From contig CAZTVG010000021.1 of assembly GCA_964617015.1 (NCBI GenBank), positions 1-5,233 of the forward strand: a DNA stretch of 5,233 nt, given 5' to 3'. This document shows, in pieces, positions 1 through 4,753 of this stretch. The notes under the pieces are model-generated. The model was not told where the DNA came from, ran no database searches, and worked only from the letters and a program-made list of their open reading frames with translations. Origin of the DNA: ASMP01 sp964617015. GTDB taxonomy: Archaea; Nanobdellota; Nanobdellia; Pacearchaeales; GW2011-AR1. Position 1 is the first letter of the stretch. Every line of letters begins with the position of its first letter. Position numbers and translations under genes: made by a program.

Positions 1-1124
1 TCTTTTTGTATCTCTGGTTTCAGGAGAAAAGATTTTATTGTTGGAAATTCCTTTAAGGCACGCTTCTCGCCAACGTGAACATATTTTGAGTATTTCTTGA
101 CAATTGATTTTTTCTTTTCTATTTTTCTGTTGTTTAGCCACATTTTAAGGATTCTTGTTGGTTTTTTGTAACTTGTAAAGCCTGTTTTTTCAGACTTTTT
201 TGAGCTTGAGATTCCGTAACTCAAAAAAGCATTTTCATACACAAGGAATCTCCAGTATTGCTGCCTGTAAATCCTTCCTTTGAATATATCAACCTTGCTT
301 AATGCATCATAGGCTTTTGCGAGCTCTTCTCCAGAGTATTCTGCGGGAATGTTTTCCTCTACCCAAAGAAGTATTTCGTCTATTGGTTTGTTTACAGAGT
401 CAAAAATTCTTAAAAGAGCATTACTGGGTTTTCCTTTAAATATAATTCTTAAAGCACTGAAAATATCTATCTCTTTGTTCCTTTCACCAATCAAAATTTC
501 AGAGGGGTCAGGAAGACTTGCTGCTGTCTGCAAATCATTTATCGCAGCCCTTAAATCTCCACGGGCTTTTATAGCAATGTTTGTCAGGGTATCATTGTCA
601 ATGAATTTTCTCTCTCTTCTCAAGATTGAAATCATAACATCTCTTATTGTTCTGTAATCAATTTCTTTTAACTGGATTAGTTCTGTTTTTCTTCTTAGTT
701 CACTGAATTTTTTGTTCCATATATCATTTGCAGTTATAATCAATGGATAATATGACGATTCAATTAATCTGACAAGCTCTGTCAAACCCCCCCTATCAAC
801 TCCTGAAATTCCATCAACCTCATCAACAAGAATAATTTTGCTTTTTTTTGTCAGTGATTTCTGCTCTGTTGCAGGCTTTAAGATTTCTCTAAGTTTTTCC
901 TTATTTCTTAAGTCAGAAGCATTAAGTTCAAATGTCTCAGAGTCTGTCTCATTTGCAGCCACATAAGCCAGGGCTGTTTTACCTGTTCCTGGAGGTCCAT
1001 GAAGAATTATTGCTTTTTTTCCTTTTCCGAATTTTTTCAGAAATTCTTTTATTTTTCCAATTACCAGATCCTGTCCTCTTACATCAAAAAATTTCCCAGG
1101 ACGATATTTTTCAGTCCATTGCAT
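1..1124 (-). CDS. rfcL: Replication factor C large subunit (RfcL), C-terminus cut by window edge
   Basis: This is the large subunit of the archaeal clamp loader, which with RfcS opens the PCNA ring and loads it onto primed DNA using ATP. The minus-strand frame is open from the ATG at 1124 to the window edge, giving 374 residues. Visible landmarks are the N-terminal TEKYRP segment (residues 4-9), Walker A GPPGTGKT (43-50), the ELNASD stretch (66-71), Walker B ILVDEVD (98-104), a sensor-1-like TAND (131-134), the ARGDLRAAINDLQ lid-domain signature and then a helical collar region. The family usually runs to 400-500 residues and ends in a lysine-rich tail with a PCNA-binding motif, so only the tail is missing. 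The start is supported by a TATA box centred 26 bases upstream and by the conserved QWTEKYRP opening. The gene lies 48 bases downstream of rfcS but appears to have its own promoter. No intein is present in the visible part. Confidence 0.96.
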   Translation of the reverse strand, partial: MQWTEKYRPGKFFDVRGQDLVIGKIKEFLKKFGKGKKAIILHGPPGTGKTALAYVAANETDSETFELNASDLRNKEKLREILKPATEQKSLTKKSKIILVDEVDGISGVDRGGLTELVRLIESSYYPLIITANDIWNKKFSELRRKTELIQLKEIDYRTIRDVMISILRRERKFIDNDTLTNIAIKARGDLRAAINDLQTAASLPDPSEILIGERNKEIDIFSALRIIFKGKPSNALLRIFDSVNKPIDEILLWVEENIPAEYSGEELAKAYDALSKVDIFKGRIYRQQYWRFLVYENAFLSYGISSSKKSEKTGFTSYKKPTRILKMWLNNRKIEKKKSIVKKYSKYVHVGEKRALKEFPTIKSFLLKPEIQK

Positions 1125-1145
1125 TTTAATCTTTAAAAAAAGAGA

Positions 1146-1155
1146 CTTTATAATA
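1146..1155 (-). promoter_or_regulatory. TATA box of rfcL
   Basis: On the minus strand this reads TATTATAAAG and is centred about 26 bases upstream of the rfcL ATG. Transcription should therefore begin at or next to the start codon. It lies in the short gap after rfcS, which suggests rfcL is transcribed independently, although readthrough from rfcS is also possible. Confidence 0.65.
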
Positions 1156-1172
1156 ATTTATTTAATTCTCTA

Positions 1173-2132
1173 TTATTTTCCCAGGCCAGCCAGCACAAAA
1201 CTGGCCAACAAGCTTTGAAGCTGAATAAACGGGTCAGAGCCTTCAACTATTCTAAACTCAGCCTCACCTGTTTTTTCCGTGAGTTTCACTTTCAGTTCCG
1301 GTTCTACAGGAAGATTCCATATTTCTTTTTGAATGGCTTTAATAACATCTTGTCCTGAAATAGATTCCTTAAGCATTACATCAAGCAACTTTTCCCTTGA
1401 TTTCTGGAAATCTCCTGAGATGGCATAGTCAAGAACAATTTTGATATCCTTTGGTTTTGCACTTGAAATAACTGTTGAAACAAGCTCTGTACTTATTACT
1501 GGAGATATTGAGGCTGTTGACTGCAGGATATTTATACATCTTCTGCAATCTCCCTCACTTCCCTCATATAACATTTCAACTGATTCAGGACCTATCTCTA
1601 ATTTCTCACCTTCTTCAATTTTCCTGATTACTTTTTCAATATCTTTTTTTTCAAGAAGCTTGAATCTGAAAATTGCACACCTTGACTGTATGGGGTCAAT
1701 TATTTTACTTGAATAATTACATGAAAGAATAAATCTGCAGGTTGCGGAATAGTTTTCCATGGTTCTTCTTAATGCCTGCTGGGCTTCAGGAGTTAAGGCA
1801 TCTGCCTCATCCAGGAAAATTATCTTAAAAGCAACATTTCCTAAGGATTTTGTCCTTGCAAAGTTCTTTACTTTTTCTCTTACAACATTAATGCCTCTTT
1901 CATCACTTGCATTGAGCTCCAAATAATTTTCCCTCCAGTTTTTCCCAAAAAGCTCTCTGACAATTATAAGAGCAAGTGTGGATTTTCCTGTTCCTGCAGG
2001 TCCTGCAAAAAGCAGGTGGGGAATGTTTAATGAATCTGTAAGAGATTTAATTCTTTTCACTATATCATCCTGCCCGACAACCTCATGAAATTCTCTAGGA
2101 CGATATTTTTCAGTCCAGATTTCGCTTACCAT
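1173..2132 (-). CDS. rfcS: Replication factor C small subunit (RfcS)
   Basis: This is the small AAA+ subunit of the archaeal clamp loader; in the family several copies assemble with one RfcL to load PCNA. From the ATG at 2132 it is 319 residues, the normal family length. It shows WTEKYRP (6-12), VVGQDD (18-23), Walker A GPAGTGKS (44-51, with Ala and Ser in place of the commoner Pro and Thr), ELNASDERG (72-80), Walker B FLDEAD (106-111), sensor-1 SCNYSSKI (137-144) and the SRC motif (150-152) that carries the arginine finger. No intein is present. An in-frame ATG at 2189 would add 19 residues, but the TATA box at 2154-2163 would then lie inside the gene. The ATG at 2132 is 26 bases from that box and opens the conserved domain, so it is preferred. 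rfcL follows 48 bases downstream. Confidence 0.97.
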   Translation of the reverse strand: MVSEIWTEKYRPREFHEVVGQDDIVKRIKSLTDSLNIPHLLFAGPAGTGKSTLALIIVRELFGKNWRENYLELNASDERGINVVREKVKNFARTKSLGNVAFKIIFLDEADALTPEAQQALRRTMENYSATCRFILSCNYSSKIIDPIQSRCAIFRFKLLEKKDIEKVIRKIEEGEKLEIGPESVEMLYEGSEGDCRRCINILQSTASISPVISTELVSTVISSAKPKDIKIVLDYAISGDFQKSREKLLDVMLKESISGQDVIKAIQKEIWNLPVEPELKVKLTEKTGEAEFRIVEGSDPFIQLQSLLASFVLAGLGK

Positions 2133-2153
2133 TATAAAATATCCACGGCGCAA

Positions 2154-2163
2154 CTTATAAATA
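2154..2163 (-). promoter_or_regulatory. TATA box of rfcS
   Basis: On the minus strand this reads TATTTATAAG and is centred about 26 bases upstream of the chosen ATG at 2132. It implies a leaderless rfcS message and argues against the longer start at 2189. Confidence 0.7.
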
Positions 2164-2211
2164 TTATGGGGCTTGAGAAGAATTATCATCTTTTAGACGC
2201 TATTCATGCGC

Positions 2212-2239
2212 TGTTTTTAAAAACATTTTTGAAAAAAAT
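2212..2239 (-). terminator. Possible T-run terminator after the 95-residue gene
   Basis: Just below the stop codon at 2249 the minus strand reads a run of seven T, then further T5 runs. The last runs form part of a perfect 14-base palindrome, TGTTTTTAAAAACA, at 2212-2225. Archaeal RNA polymerase commonly terminates at oligo-T tracts, and the tract lies between the 95-residue gene and the rfcS promoter. This is inferred from position and composition only. Confidence 0.4.
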
Positions 2240-2248
2240 CATGCACCC

Positions 2249-2536
2249 TTACATTTCACATACACTCAGCCTTATTAAACGACCTGAATATGAAGCATGT
2301 CTTTGATAACGATGCATCTCTAATTTTCCCAAATATTTTTCTAATTTTCCTTGTTCGGCACTAATTGATAAAATCTCACATACAAAAAGCTCTGATCCTC
2401 TATACTTATTCATAACAGAAACCACTCTTTCTATCAGATCTTTTCTTTTTCCTTTAGCCATAGATTCTAAAATACTTTTACCAACGACAAATTCCGCTAA
2501 CTCTTCAGGATTTCTAAAGTCATATCTAATACTCAT
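2249..2536 (-). CDS. Hypothetical protein, 95 residues, unrecognised
   Basis: I do not recognise this family. The protein opens with SIRYDFRNPEELAEFVVGKS and continues as charged, probably mostly helical sequence with clusters such as AKGKRKDLIERVV and EQGKLEKYLGKLE. The last 20 or so residues (HRYQRHASYSGRLIRLSVCEM) look less ordered. There are two cysteines (in FVCEIL and SVCEM), too few for a zinc ribbon. No signal peptide or membrane segment is visible. A promoter-like ATTTATTA box lies 28 bases upstream of the ATG, the same arrangement as its neighbours, and a T-rich tract follows the stop; both support a real gene. It sits alone between the eL41 gene and rfcS, so the neighbourhood points only loosely to information processing. 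The odd C-terminus could reflect a frameshifted or recently altered end. Confidence 0.65.
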   Translation of the reverse strand: MSIRYDFRNPEELAEFVVGKSILESMAKGKRKDLIERVVSVMNKYRGSELFVCEILSISAEQGKLEKYLGKLEMHRYQRHASYSGRLIRLSVCEM

Positions 2537-2559
2537 ATTAGAATTAATTATAGATTTCT

Positions 2560-2567
2560 TAATAAAT
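2560..2567 (-). promoter_or_regulatory. TATA box of the 95-residue gene
   Basis: On the minus strand this reads ATTTATTA and is centred 28 bases upstream of the ATG at 2536. It is weaker in sequence than the other boxes here and the spacing is slightly longer, but still within the leaderless range. Confidence 0.5.
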
Positions 2568-2587
2568 GTTATTATGTTAGAGAAGAG

Positions 2588-2704
2588 TTATTTACTTCTG
2601 GCTTTTCGGGCTTTTCTCTTGCGTTTCTCTTTTCTGAGCCTTTTTCTCTGCCACTTCCATCTCATCTGTCTTTTTTTCTTCCATCTACGGCTTGATCGTT
2701 TCAT
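2588..2704 (-). CDS. rpl41e: Large-subunit ribosomal protein eL41 (L41e), with N-terminal extension
   Basis: This 38-residue, almost entirely basic peptide matches eL41, the smallest ribosomal protein, a single helix bound at the subunit interface in eukaryotic and some archaeal ribosomes. Its last 25 residues, from MRWKWQRKRLRKEK to KARKARSK, align without gaps to the 25-residue eukaryotic protein (as I recall it, MRAKW opening and RSK ending), sharing the MR.KW start, the KRKRK core and the RSK end. The first 13 residues (MKRSSRRWKKKRQ) are an extension. The start at 2704 is chosen because a TATA-like box is centred about 25 bases upstream; the in-frame ATG at 2665 would give exactly the 25-residue form but lacks such a box. 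Seven of the first 30 residues or so are Trp or Met, and nearly all the rest are Arg, Lys or Gln. The gene stands alone between hepT and the 95-residue gene. Confidence 0.85.
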   Translation of the reverse strand: MKRSSRRWKKKRQMRWKWQRKRLRKEKRKRKARKARSK

Positions 2705-2723
2705 AATAAACTCTAGAGAAATT

Positions 2724-2733
2724 TATTTTTAAA
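2724..2733 (-). promoter_or_regulatory. TATA box of the eL41 gene
   Basis: On the minus strand this reads TTTAAAAATA and is centred about 25 bases upstream of the ATG at 2704. It supports the longer 38-residue start and a leaderless message. Confidence 0.6.
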
Positions 2734-2749
2734 GTTATCTGATAGAGAA

Positions 2750-2767
2750 TGCCCCCGCCGAAATCTA
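2750..2767 (-). repeat. Decayed copy of the tRNA-Glu 3' end (candidate attachment-site remnant)
   Basis: Read on the minus strand, this segment is AGATTTCGGCGGGGGCAT. The 3' end of tRNA-Glu plus its discriminator and next base (3660-3677) is AAATCCCGGCAGGGGCAT. Fourteen of 18 positions agree, and all four differences are transitions. Both copies have the same orientation and bracket the HEPN/MNT pair, as a tRNA-integrated element would leave. The GC-rich block is conspicuous in a very AT-rich stretch. A chance match, a remnant of a different tRNA, or a hairpin helped by the flanking ATAGA/TCTAT pairs are alternatives. Confidence 0.5.
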
Positions 2768-2770
2768 TTC

Positions 2771-3118
2771 TTATTTTTCCAAATCTTTTTTGATTTCTAA
2801 TATTTTATCTTTTAATTTAGGAATATCTTTTTTAATTATTTCCCATGTTATATCTAAGTCTACATTAAAATAAGCATGAATTAATCTGTCTCTTGTACCT
2901 ATTATCTTTTTCCATTCAATTTTAGGATATTTCTTTTTTGTTTTTTTAGAAATATTTTTAATAGCTTCTCCGATAATCTCAATTCTTCTAATAGTCGCAT
3001 CTTTTATATCTTTACTTTCTGTGAATTCCTTTTTAGATAAATTTTTGATTGAAGATTGTATATCATTAATAGCATCTAATACATGTTTGATAAAAACTAA
3101 ATCTTCTCTTTTAGTCAT
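2771..3118 (-). CDS. hepT: HEPN-domain toxin of a HEPN/MNT pair (HepT-like, DUF86)
   Basis: This 115-residue all-helical protein is of the HepT/DUF86 type. HepT proteins are RNases that act as toxins and are silenced by their MNT partner, which in studied systems adds AMP to a conserved tyrosine. The family signature is intact: RRIEIIGEA at residues 44-52, and RDRLIHAY at 76-83, giving the R-x4-H-x-Y catalytic and modification motif (R76, H81, Y83). The length is typical. The ATG overlaps the stop of the upstream MNT gene as ATGA, so the two are co-transcribed and probably translationally coupled. A strong Shine-Dalgarno GGAGGTGA precedes the start by 7 bases, unlike the leaderless genes around it. 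With a complete active site it is expected to be functional. The substrate RNA cannot be told from the sequence. Confidence 0.92.
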   Translation of the reverse strand: MTKREDLVFIKHVLDAINDIQSSIKNLSKKEFTESKDIKDATIRRIEIIGEAIKNISKKTKKKYPKIEWKKIIGTRDRLIHAYFNVDLDITWEIIKKDIPKLKDKILEIKKDLEK

Positions 3119-3573
3119 ATTATCCTCACCTCCTCTTTTAAAATATCCTTTTTTATATAAGGGCTAATATATTTATAAGTGACTAAATGTACTTTTTTAC
3201 CTAACTTTTCTTCTAATTCAATCCCAATTCCTGCAAAACCAAATCCCATTCCCTTAGGAGGTTCAATCAATATATCAATATCACTATTTGTTTTCTGATT
3301 GCCTCTGGCATAACTTCCAAAAATTCCTGCCCTTTTTACTCCCTGATTTTTTAGAATTTTCACAATTTTTTGCTTTACTTTTTCTATATTTTTATTAGCT
3401 TTCTCTTTAATAAGAAGTTTGTCTGCTTCATTTTCTTTTTCATGCAGTTCTTTTTTAGATATATTCACACCCAAATATTTTCTTTTCTTAGTTACTTTTG
3501 CTCCTTTTCTGATAGAGGCCACCCTATAATAGTATTTCCTCCTATTTCTTTTTTTTATCTCTGTATATACCAT
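3115..3573 (-). CDS. mntA: MNT-type nucleotidyltransferase antitoxin (MntA-like) with an N-terminal basic extension
   Basis: This is a 152-residue protein with two parts. Residues from about 60 onward form a minimal nucleotidyltransferase: GIFGSYARG at 83-91 and SDIDIL at 97-102, the GSxARG...DxD core that binds metal and nucleotide. In known pairs such proteins neutralise HepT by AMPylating its tyrosine. The third carboxylate, usually Asp in a KVDLVT strand, is His129 here (KKVHLVT), so catalysis may be weakened. Residues 1-58 (YYYRVASIRKG, KKRKYLG, KKELHEKENEAD) are not part of the usual roughly 100-residue MntA. They resemble the short N-terminal module that I recall from some archaeal Fic and transposase-like proteins; this is from memory and unverified. 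The gene precedes hepT with an ATGA overlap and has its own TATA box framed by an inverted repeat. Confidence 0.88.
   Translation of the reverse strand: MVYTEIKKRNRRKYYYRVASIRKGAKVTKKRKYLGVNISKKELHEKENEADKLLIKEKANKNIEKVKQKIVKILKNQGVKRAGIFGSYARGNQKTNSDIDILIEPPKGMGFGFAGIGIELEEKLGKKVHLVTYKYISPYIKKDILKEEVRII
3126..3133 (-). promoter_or_regulatory. Strong Shine-Dalgarno for hepT
   Basis: The minus strand reads GGAGGTGA, a full complement of the conserved 16S rRNA 3' tail, with 7 bases before the hepT ATG. It lies inside the last codons of the MNT gene. It is the only strong ribosome binding site noticed in the window, and it fits the one gene that is internal to an operon. Confidence 0.8.
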
Positions 3574-3580
3574 ATTAAGT

Positions 3581-3621
3581 GTACGTCTACATTATTTATA
3601 AACTTTCCTATGTGGACGTAT
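3581..3621. promoter_or_regulatory. Inverted repeat framing the mntA TATA box (candidate operator)
   Basis: The half-sites are GTACGTCTACAT at 3581-3592 and ATGTGGACGTAT at 3610-3621. The second, reverse-complemented, matches the first at 10 of 12 positions. They are separated by 17 bases that hold the TATA box at 3594-3603. A protein bound to both halves would block TBP/TFB, so this looks like an autoregulatory operator of the toxin-antitoxin pair. The binding protein is unknown; the basic N-terminal extension of the MNT protein is a candidate. Confidence 0.55.
3594..3603 (-). promoter_or_regulatory. TATA box of the mntA-hepT operon
   Basis: On the minus strand this reads GTTTATAAAT, preceded by a purine-rich GGAAA that fits a BRE. 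It is centred about 25 bases upstream of the mntA ATG at 3573, so the operon message should be leaderless. Confidence 0.72.
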
Positions 3622-3660
3622 AAGAAATCGTGGCTTTCAAAATTTGCCAGAAAGGTAAGA

Positions 3661-3733
3661 TGCCCCTGCCGGGATTTGAACCCGGGTCTCCACCGTGAGA
3701 AGGTGGTATCCTTGGCCTCTAGACTACAGGGGC
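3661..3733 (-). tRNA. tRNA-Glu (anticodon CTC)
   Basis: On the minus strand the gene folds into a full cloverleaf. The acceptor stem is GCCCCTG/CAGGGGC, followed by TA at 8-9, a D arm GTCTAGAGGCCAAGGAT, anticodon stem CCACC/GGTGG with loop TTCTCAC, variable AGAC, and T stem CCGGG/CCCGG with loop TTCAAAT. The discriminator is A. The anticodon is CTC, reading GAG. CCA is not encoded and there is no intron. The D stem is weak, as is common in tRNA-Glu. The HEPN/MNT pair lies immediately downstream of its 3' end. A TATA-like ACTTAAATAG at about 3799-3808 may be its promoter, leaving a leader of roughly 40 bases. Confidence 0.97.
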
Positions 3734-3940
3734 TCATTTCATTCGCCCAATATCAAGTAAACTTGACATAAGGCATTTTAATTTGGGGATTTGAACCTAT
3801 TTAAGTTTTATTAATAGAATTCTTGTTTTAATAAAAATATTTTCCTTTCTCTTATAATTTATTATTAGATTCAGATTATTCTTTGAAATATATTCAGCTT
3901 TAGAAACATCAAATTTTTCTTATCTTAACTTATTGCTATT

Positions 3941-4204
3941 TTACTTCACAAGAAAAACTCTGTCGTTGGGTCTTACTTTTTCAGGAACTTTTATCCCTAT
4001 GTGGTCTCCTTTTTTTGCTGTTTTGACAGCCTTTCTTTCTATCTGTATGCTCTTCACAGGTATTTCAAAATCAGTTGTAGCACCCTTTACATGGACCTTA
4101 TCACCTACCTTCAACTTGCCTGAAAGTTTTATAGCAGCTACACTAACGTGGCTGAAGTAGCTTGAGACCCTCCCGATTTCCTTTTCTTTGGCTTTTTCTT
4201 TCAT
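3941..4204 (-). CDS. Small translation elongation factor-like protein (single EF-Tu domain II-type beta barrel)
   Basis: This 87-residue protein consists of one beta barrel resembling domain II of EF-Tu/EF-1A and IF2, without any GTPase domain. After a charged start (KEKAKEKE) come IGRVSSYFSHVSVAAIKLSG (10-29), LKVGDKVHVKG (31-41), the TTDFEIPVKSIQIE strand pair (43-56), KKGDHIGIKV (64-73) and VRPNDRVFLVK (77-87). The GD.V...G, S.Q.. and GD..G.KV pattern is typical of this barrel. Stand-alone proteins of this size are found in archaea and annotated as elongation factor-like. Their role is not established; RNA or tRNA binding is a reasonable inference. The start at 4204 is set by a TATA box centred about 25 bases upstream. 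It lies 37 bases downstream of tRNA-Gln. Confidence 0.85.
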   Translation of the reverse strand: MKEKAKEKEIGRVSSYFSHVSVAAIKLSGKLKVGDKVHVKGATTDFEIPVKSIQIERKAVKTAKKGDHIGIKVPEKVRPNDRVFLVK

Positions 4205-4224
4205 GAATTTTTTAGGAATGACAC

Positions 4225-4234
4225 ATATTTAAAT
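4225..4234 (-). promoter_or_regulatory. TATA box of the elongation factor-like gene
   Basis: On the minus strand this reads ATTTAAATAT, centred about 25 bases upstream of the ATG at 4204. It begins only 7 bases after the 3' end of tRNA-Gln, so the gene has its own promoter immediately behind the tRNA. Confidence 0.65.
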
Positions 4235-4241
4235 CTAGTGA

Positions 4242-4314
4242 TAGCCCTGCCAGGATTCGAACCTGGGTCAATGGGTTCAGAACCCATCATACTTGACCGC
4301 TATACTACAGGGCT
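4242..4314 (-). tRNA. tRNA-Gln (anticodon CTG)
   Basis: On the minus strand the cloverleaf is clear. The acceptor stem is AGCCCTG/CAGGGCT, then TA, a D arm GTATAGCGGTCAAGTAT, anticodon stem ATGGG/CCCAT with loop TTCTGAA, variable TGAC, and T stem CCAGG/CCTGG with loop TTCGAAT. The discriminator is A. The anticodon CTG reads CAG. CCA is not encoded and there is no intron. The A-T first pair of the acceptor is consistent with tRNA-Gln in archaea, where it is a substrate for the GatDE amidotransferase route; that enzyme is not in this window. It is oriented away from the membrane-protein genes. Confidence 0.97.
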
Positions 4315-4320
4315 TTTGTA

Positions 4321-4354
4321 GGGCACTGAGGGGAACCAAGGTTCCTTGACACCC
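4321..4354 (-). repeat. Imperfect inverted repeat upstream of tRNA-Gln
   Basis: The core is GGAACC-AA-GGTTCC at 4332-4345, extended outward by GGG at 4321-4323 pairing with CCC at 4352-4354 through wobble pairs on the minus-strand RNA. It begins 7 bases ahead of the mature 5' end of tRNA-Gln. It could form a hairpin in a pre-tRNA leader if transcription starts from the TATA-like stretches near 4373-4389, or it could be a protein site. No function can be assigned. Confidence 0.4.
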
Positions 4355-4409
4355 AACATACTTTCATTAGCTGTAAAAAGAGTATTAAAATATTATCTTT
4401 CCAGAAAGC

Positions 4410-4418
4410 TTTTTATAC
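4410..4418 (+). promoter_or_regulatory. TATA box of the 104-residue membrane protein gene
   Basis: The plus strand reads TTTTTATAC, centred 25 bases before the ATG at 4439. It decides the start of the downstream gene by making the TTG further upstream untenable. Confidence 0.62.
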
Positions 4419-4438
4419 TTCTTGGACTTTTTGGTTAT

Positions 4439-4753
4439 ATGGCCATCGGAGCTCTTGGGATTATTCTTTTTGTTATAGGCAGCATAATGATAATTGTATG
4501 GTTCATAAATGCCTTTAGCAACATCAAATATAAAATATTTGCAGTACTTTTAATAGCCATAATCTTATTTACTTATATCAGTTTTAGTGTTACCATCAGA
4601 GATGAAAATCTTGATTTAACAACTGTCTCAGGATTTGTGACAGCAAACAAACTTTATTTTTCTTGGTTAGTAAATGTATTTAAAAATTTTAAGACAGTAA
4701 CAGTTCAAGCAATAAAGCTGGATTGGGGTGCAACTAACAGCTCTGTAAAATGA
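4439..4753 (+). CDS. Small two-helix membrane protein, 104 residues, function unknown
   Basis: I do not recognise the function. From the ATG at 4439 the protein starts directly with a hydrophobic helix (about residues 3-23, ALGIILFVIGSIMIIVWFI) and a short loop with INAFSNIKYK. A second helix follows (about 33-53, IFAVLLIAIILFTYISFSV). The soluble tail of about 50 residues contains RDENLDLTTVSGF, an aromatic NKLYFSWLVNVFKNFK segment that looks amphipathic, and an AIKLDWGATN end. The frame is open upstream to a TTG at 4346, but the TATA box at 4410-4418 sits inside that extension and points to the ATG. The tail may lie along the membrane. It is divergent from tRNA-Gln and followed in the same direction by another small membrane protein, which has its own promoter. 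Confidence 0.72.
   Translation: MAIGALGIILFVIGSIMIIVWFINAFSNIKYKIFAVLLIAIILFTYISFSVTIRDENLDLTTVSGFVTANKLYFSWLVNVFKNFKTVTVQAIKLDWGATNSSVK

Noticed and set aside
349..657. Plus-strand reading frame of 102 codons inside rfcL
   Set aside because: It is antisense to a well-supported RfcL sequence, has no recognisable domain and no promoter-like box at its start.
1441..1716. Plus-strand reading frame of 91 codons inside rfcS
   Set aside because: It lies antisense to conserved RfcS sequence and reads as composition-driven serine- and isoleucine-rich protein.
2133..2189. Longer N-terminus of RfcS starting at 2189
   Set aside because: The TATA box at 2154-2163 would fall inside the gene, and the extra 19 residues are not part of the family, which begins near WTEKYRP.
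2212..2225. Perfect 14-base palindrome TGTTTTTAAAAACA as an operator
   Set aside because: It is pure A/T apart from its ends, with central runs of T and A that arise easily in AT-rich spacers; a T-run terminator is the simpler reading.
3555..3737. Minus-strand reading frame of 60 codons over tRNA-Glu
   Set aside because: It is translation of the tRNA gene and of the mntA promoter region; a tRNA and a regulatory site explain the sequence better.
3370..3771. Plus-strand reading frame of 133 codons across mntA and tRNA-Glu
   Set aside because: It is antisense to both the MNT gene and a complete tRNA, and its sequence is the phenylalanine-rich mirror of lysine codons.
4346..4438. TTG-initiated extension of the 104-residue membrane protein
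   Set aside because: The start is a rare codon with no ribosome binding site, and the TATA box for the downstream ATG lies within the extension.
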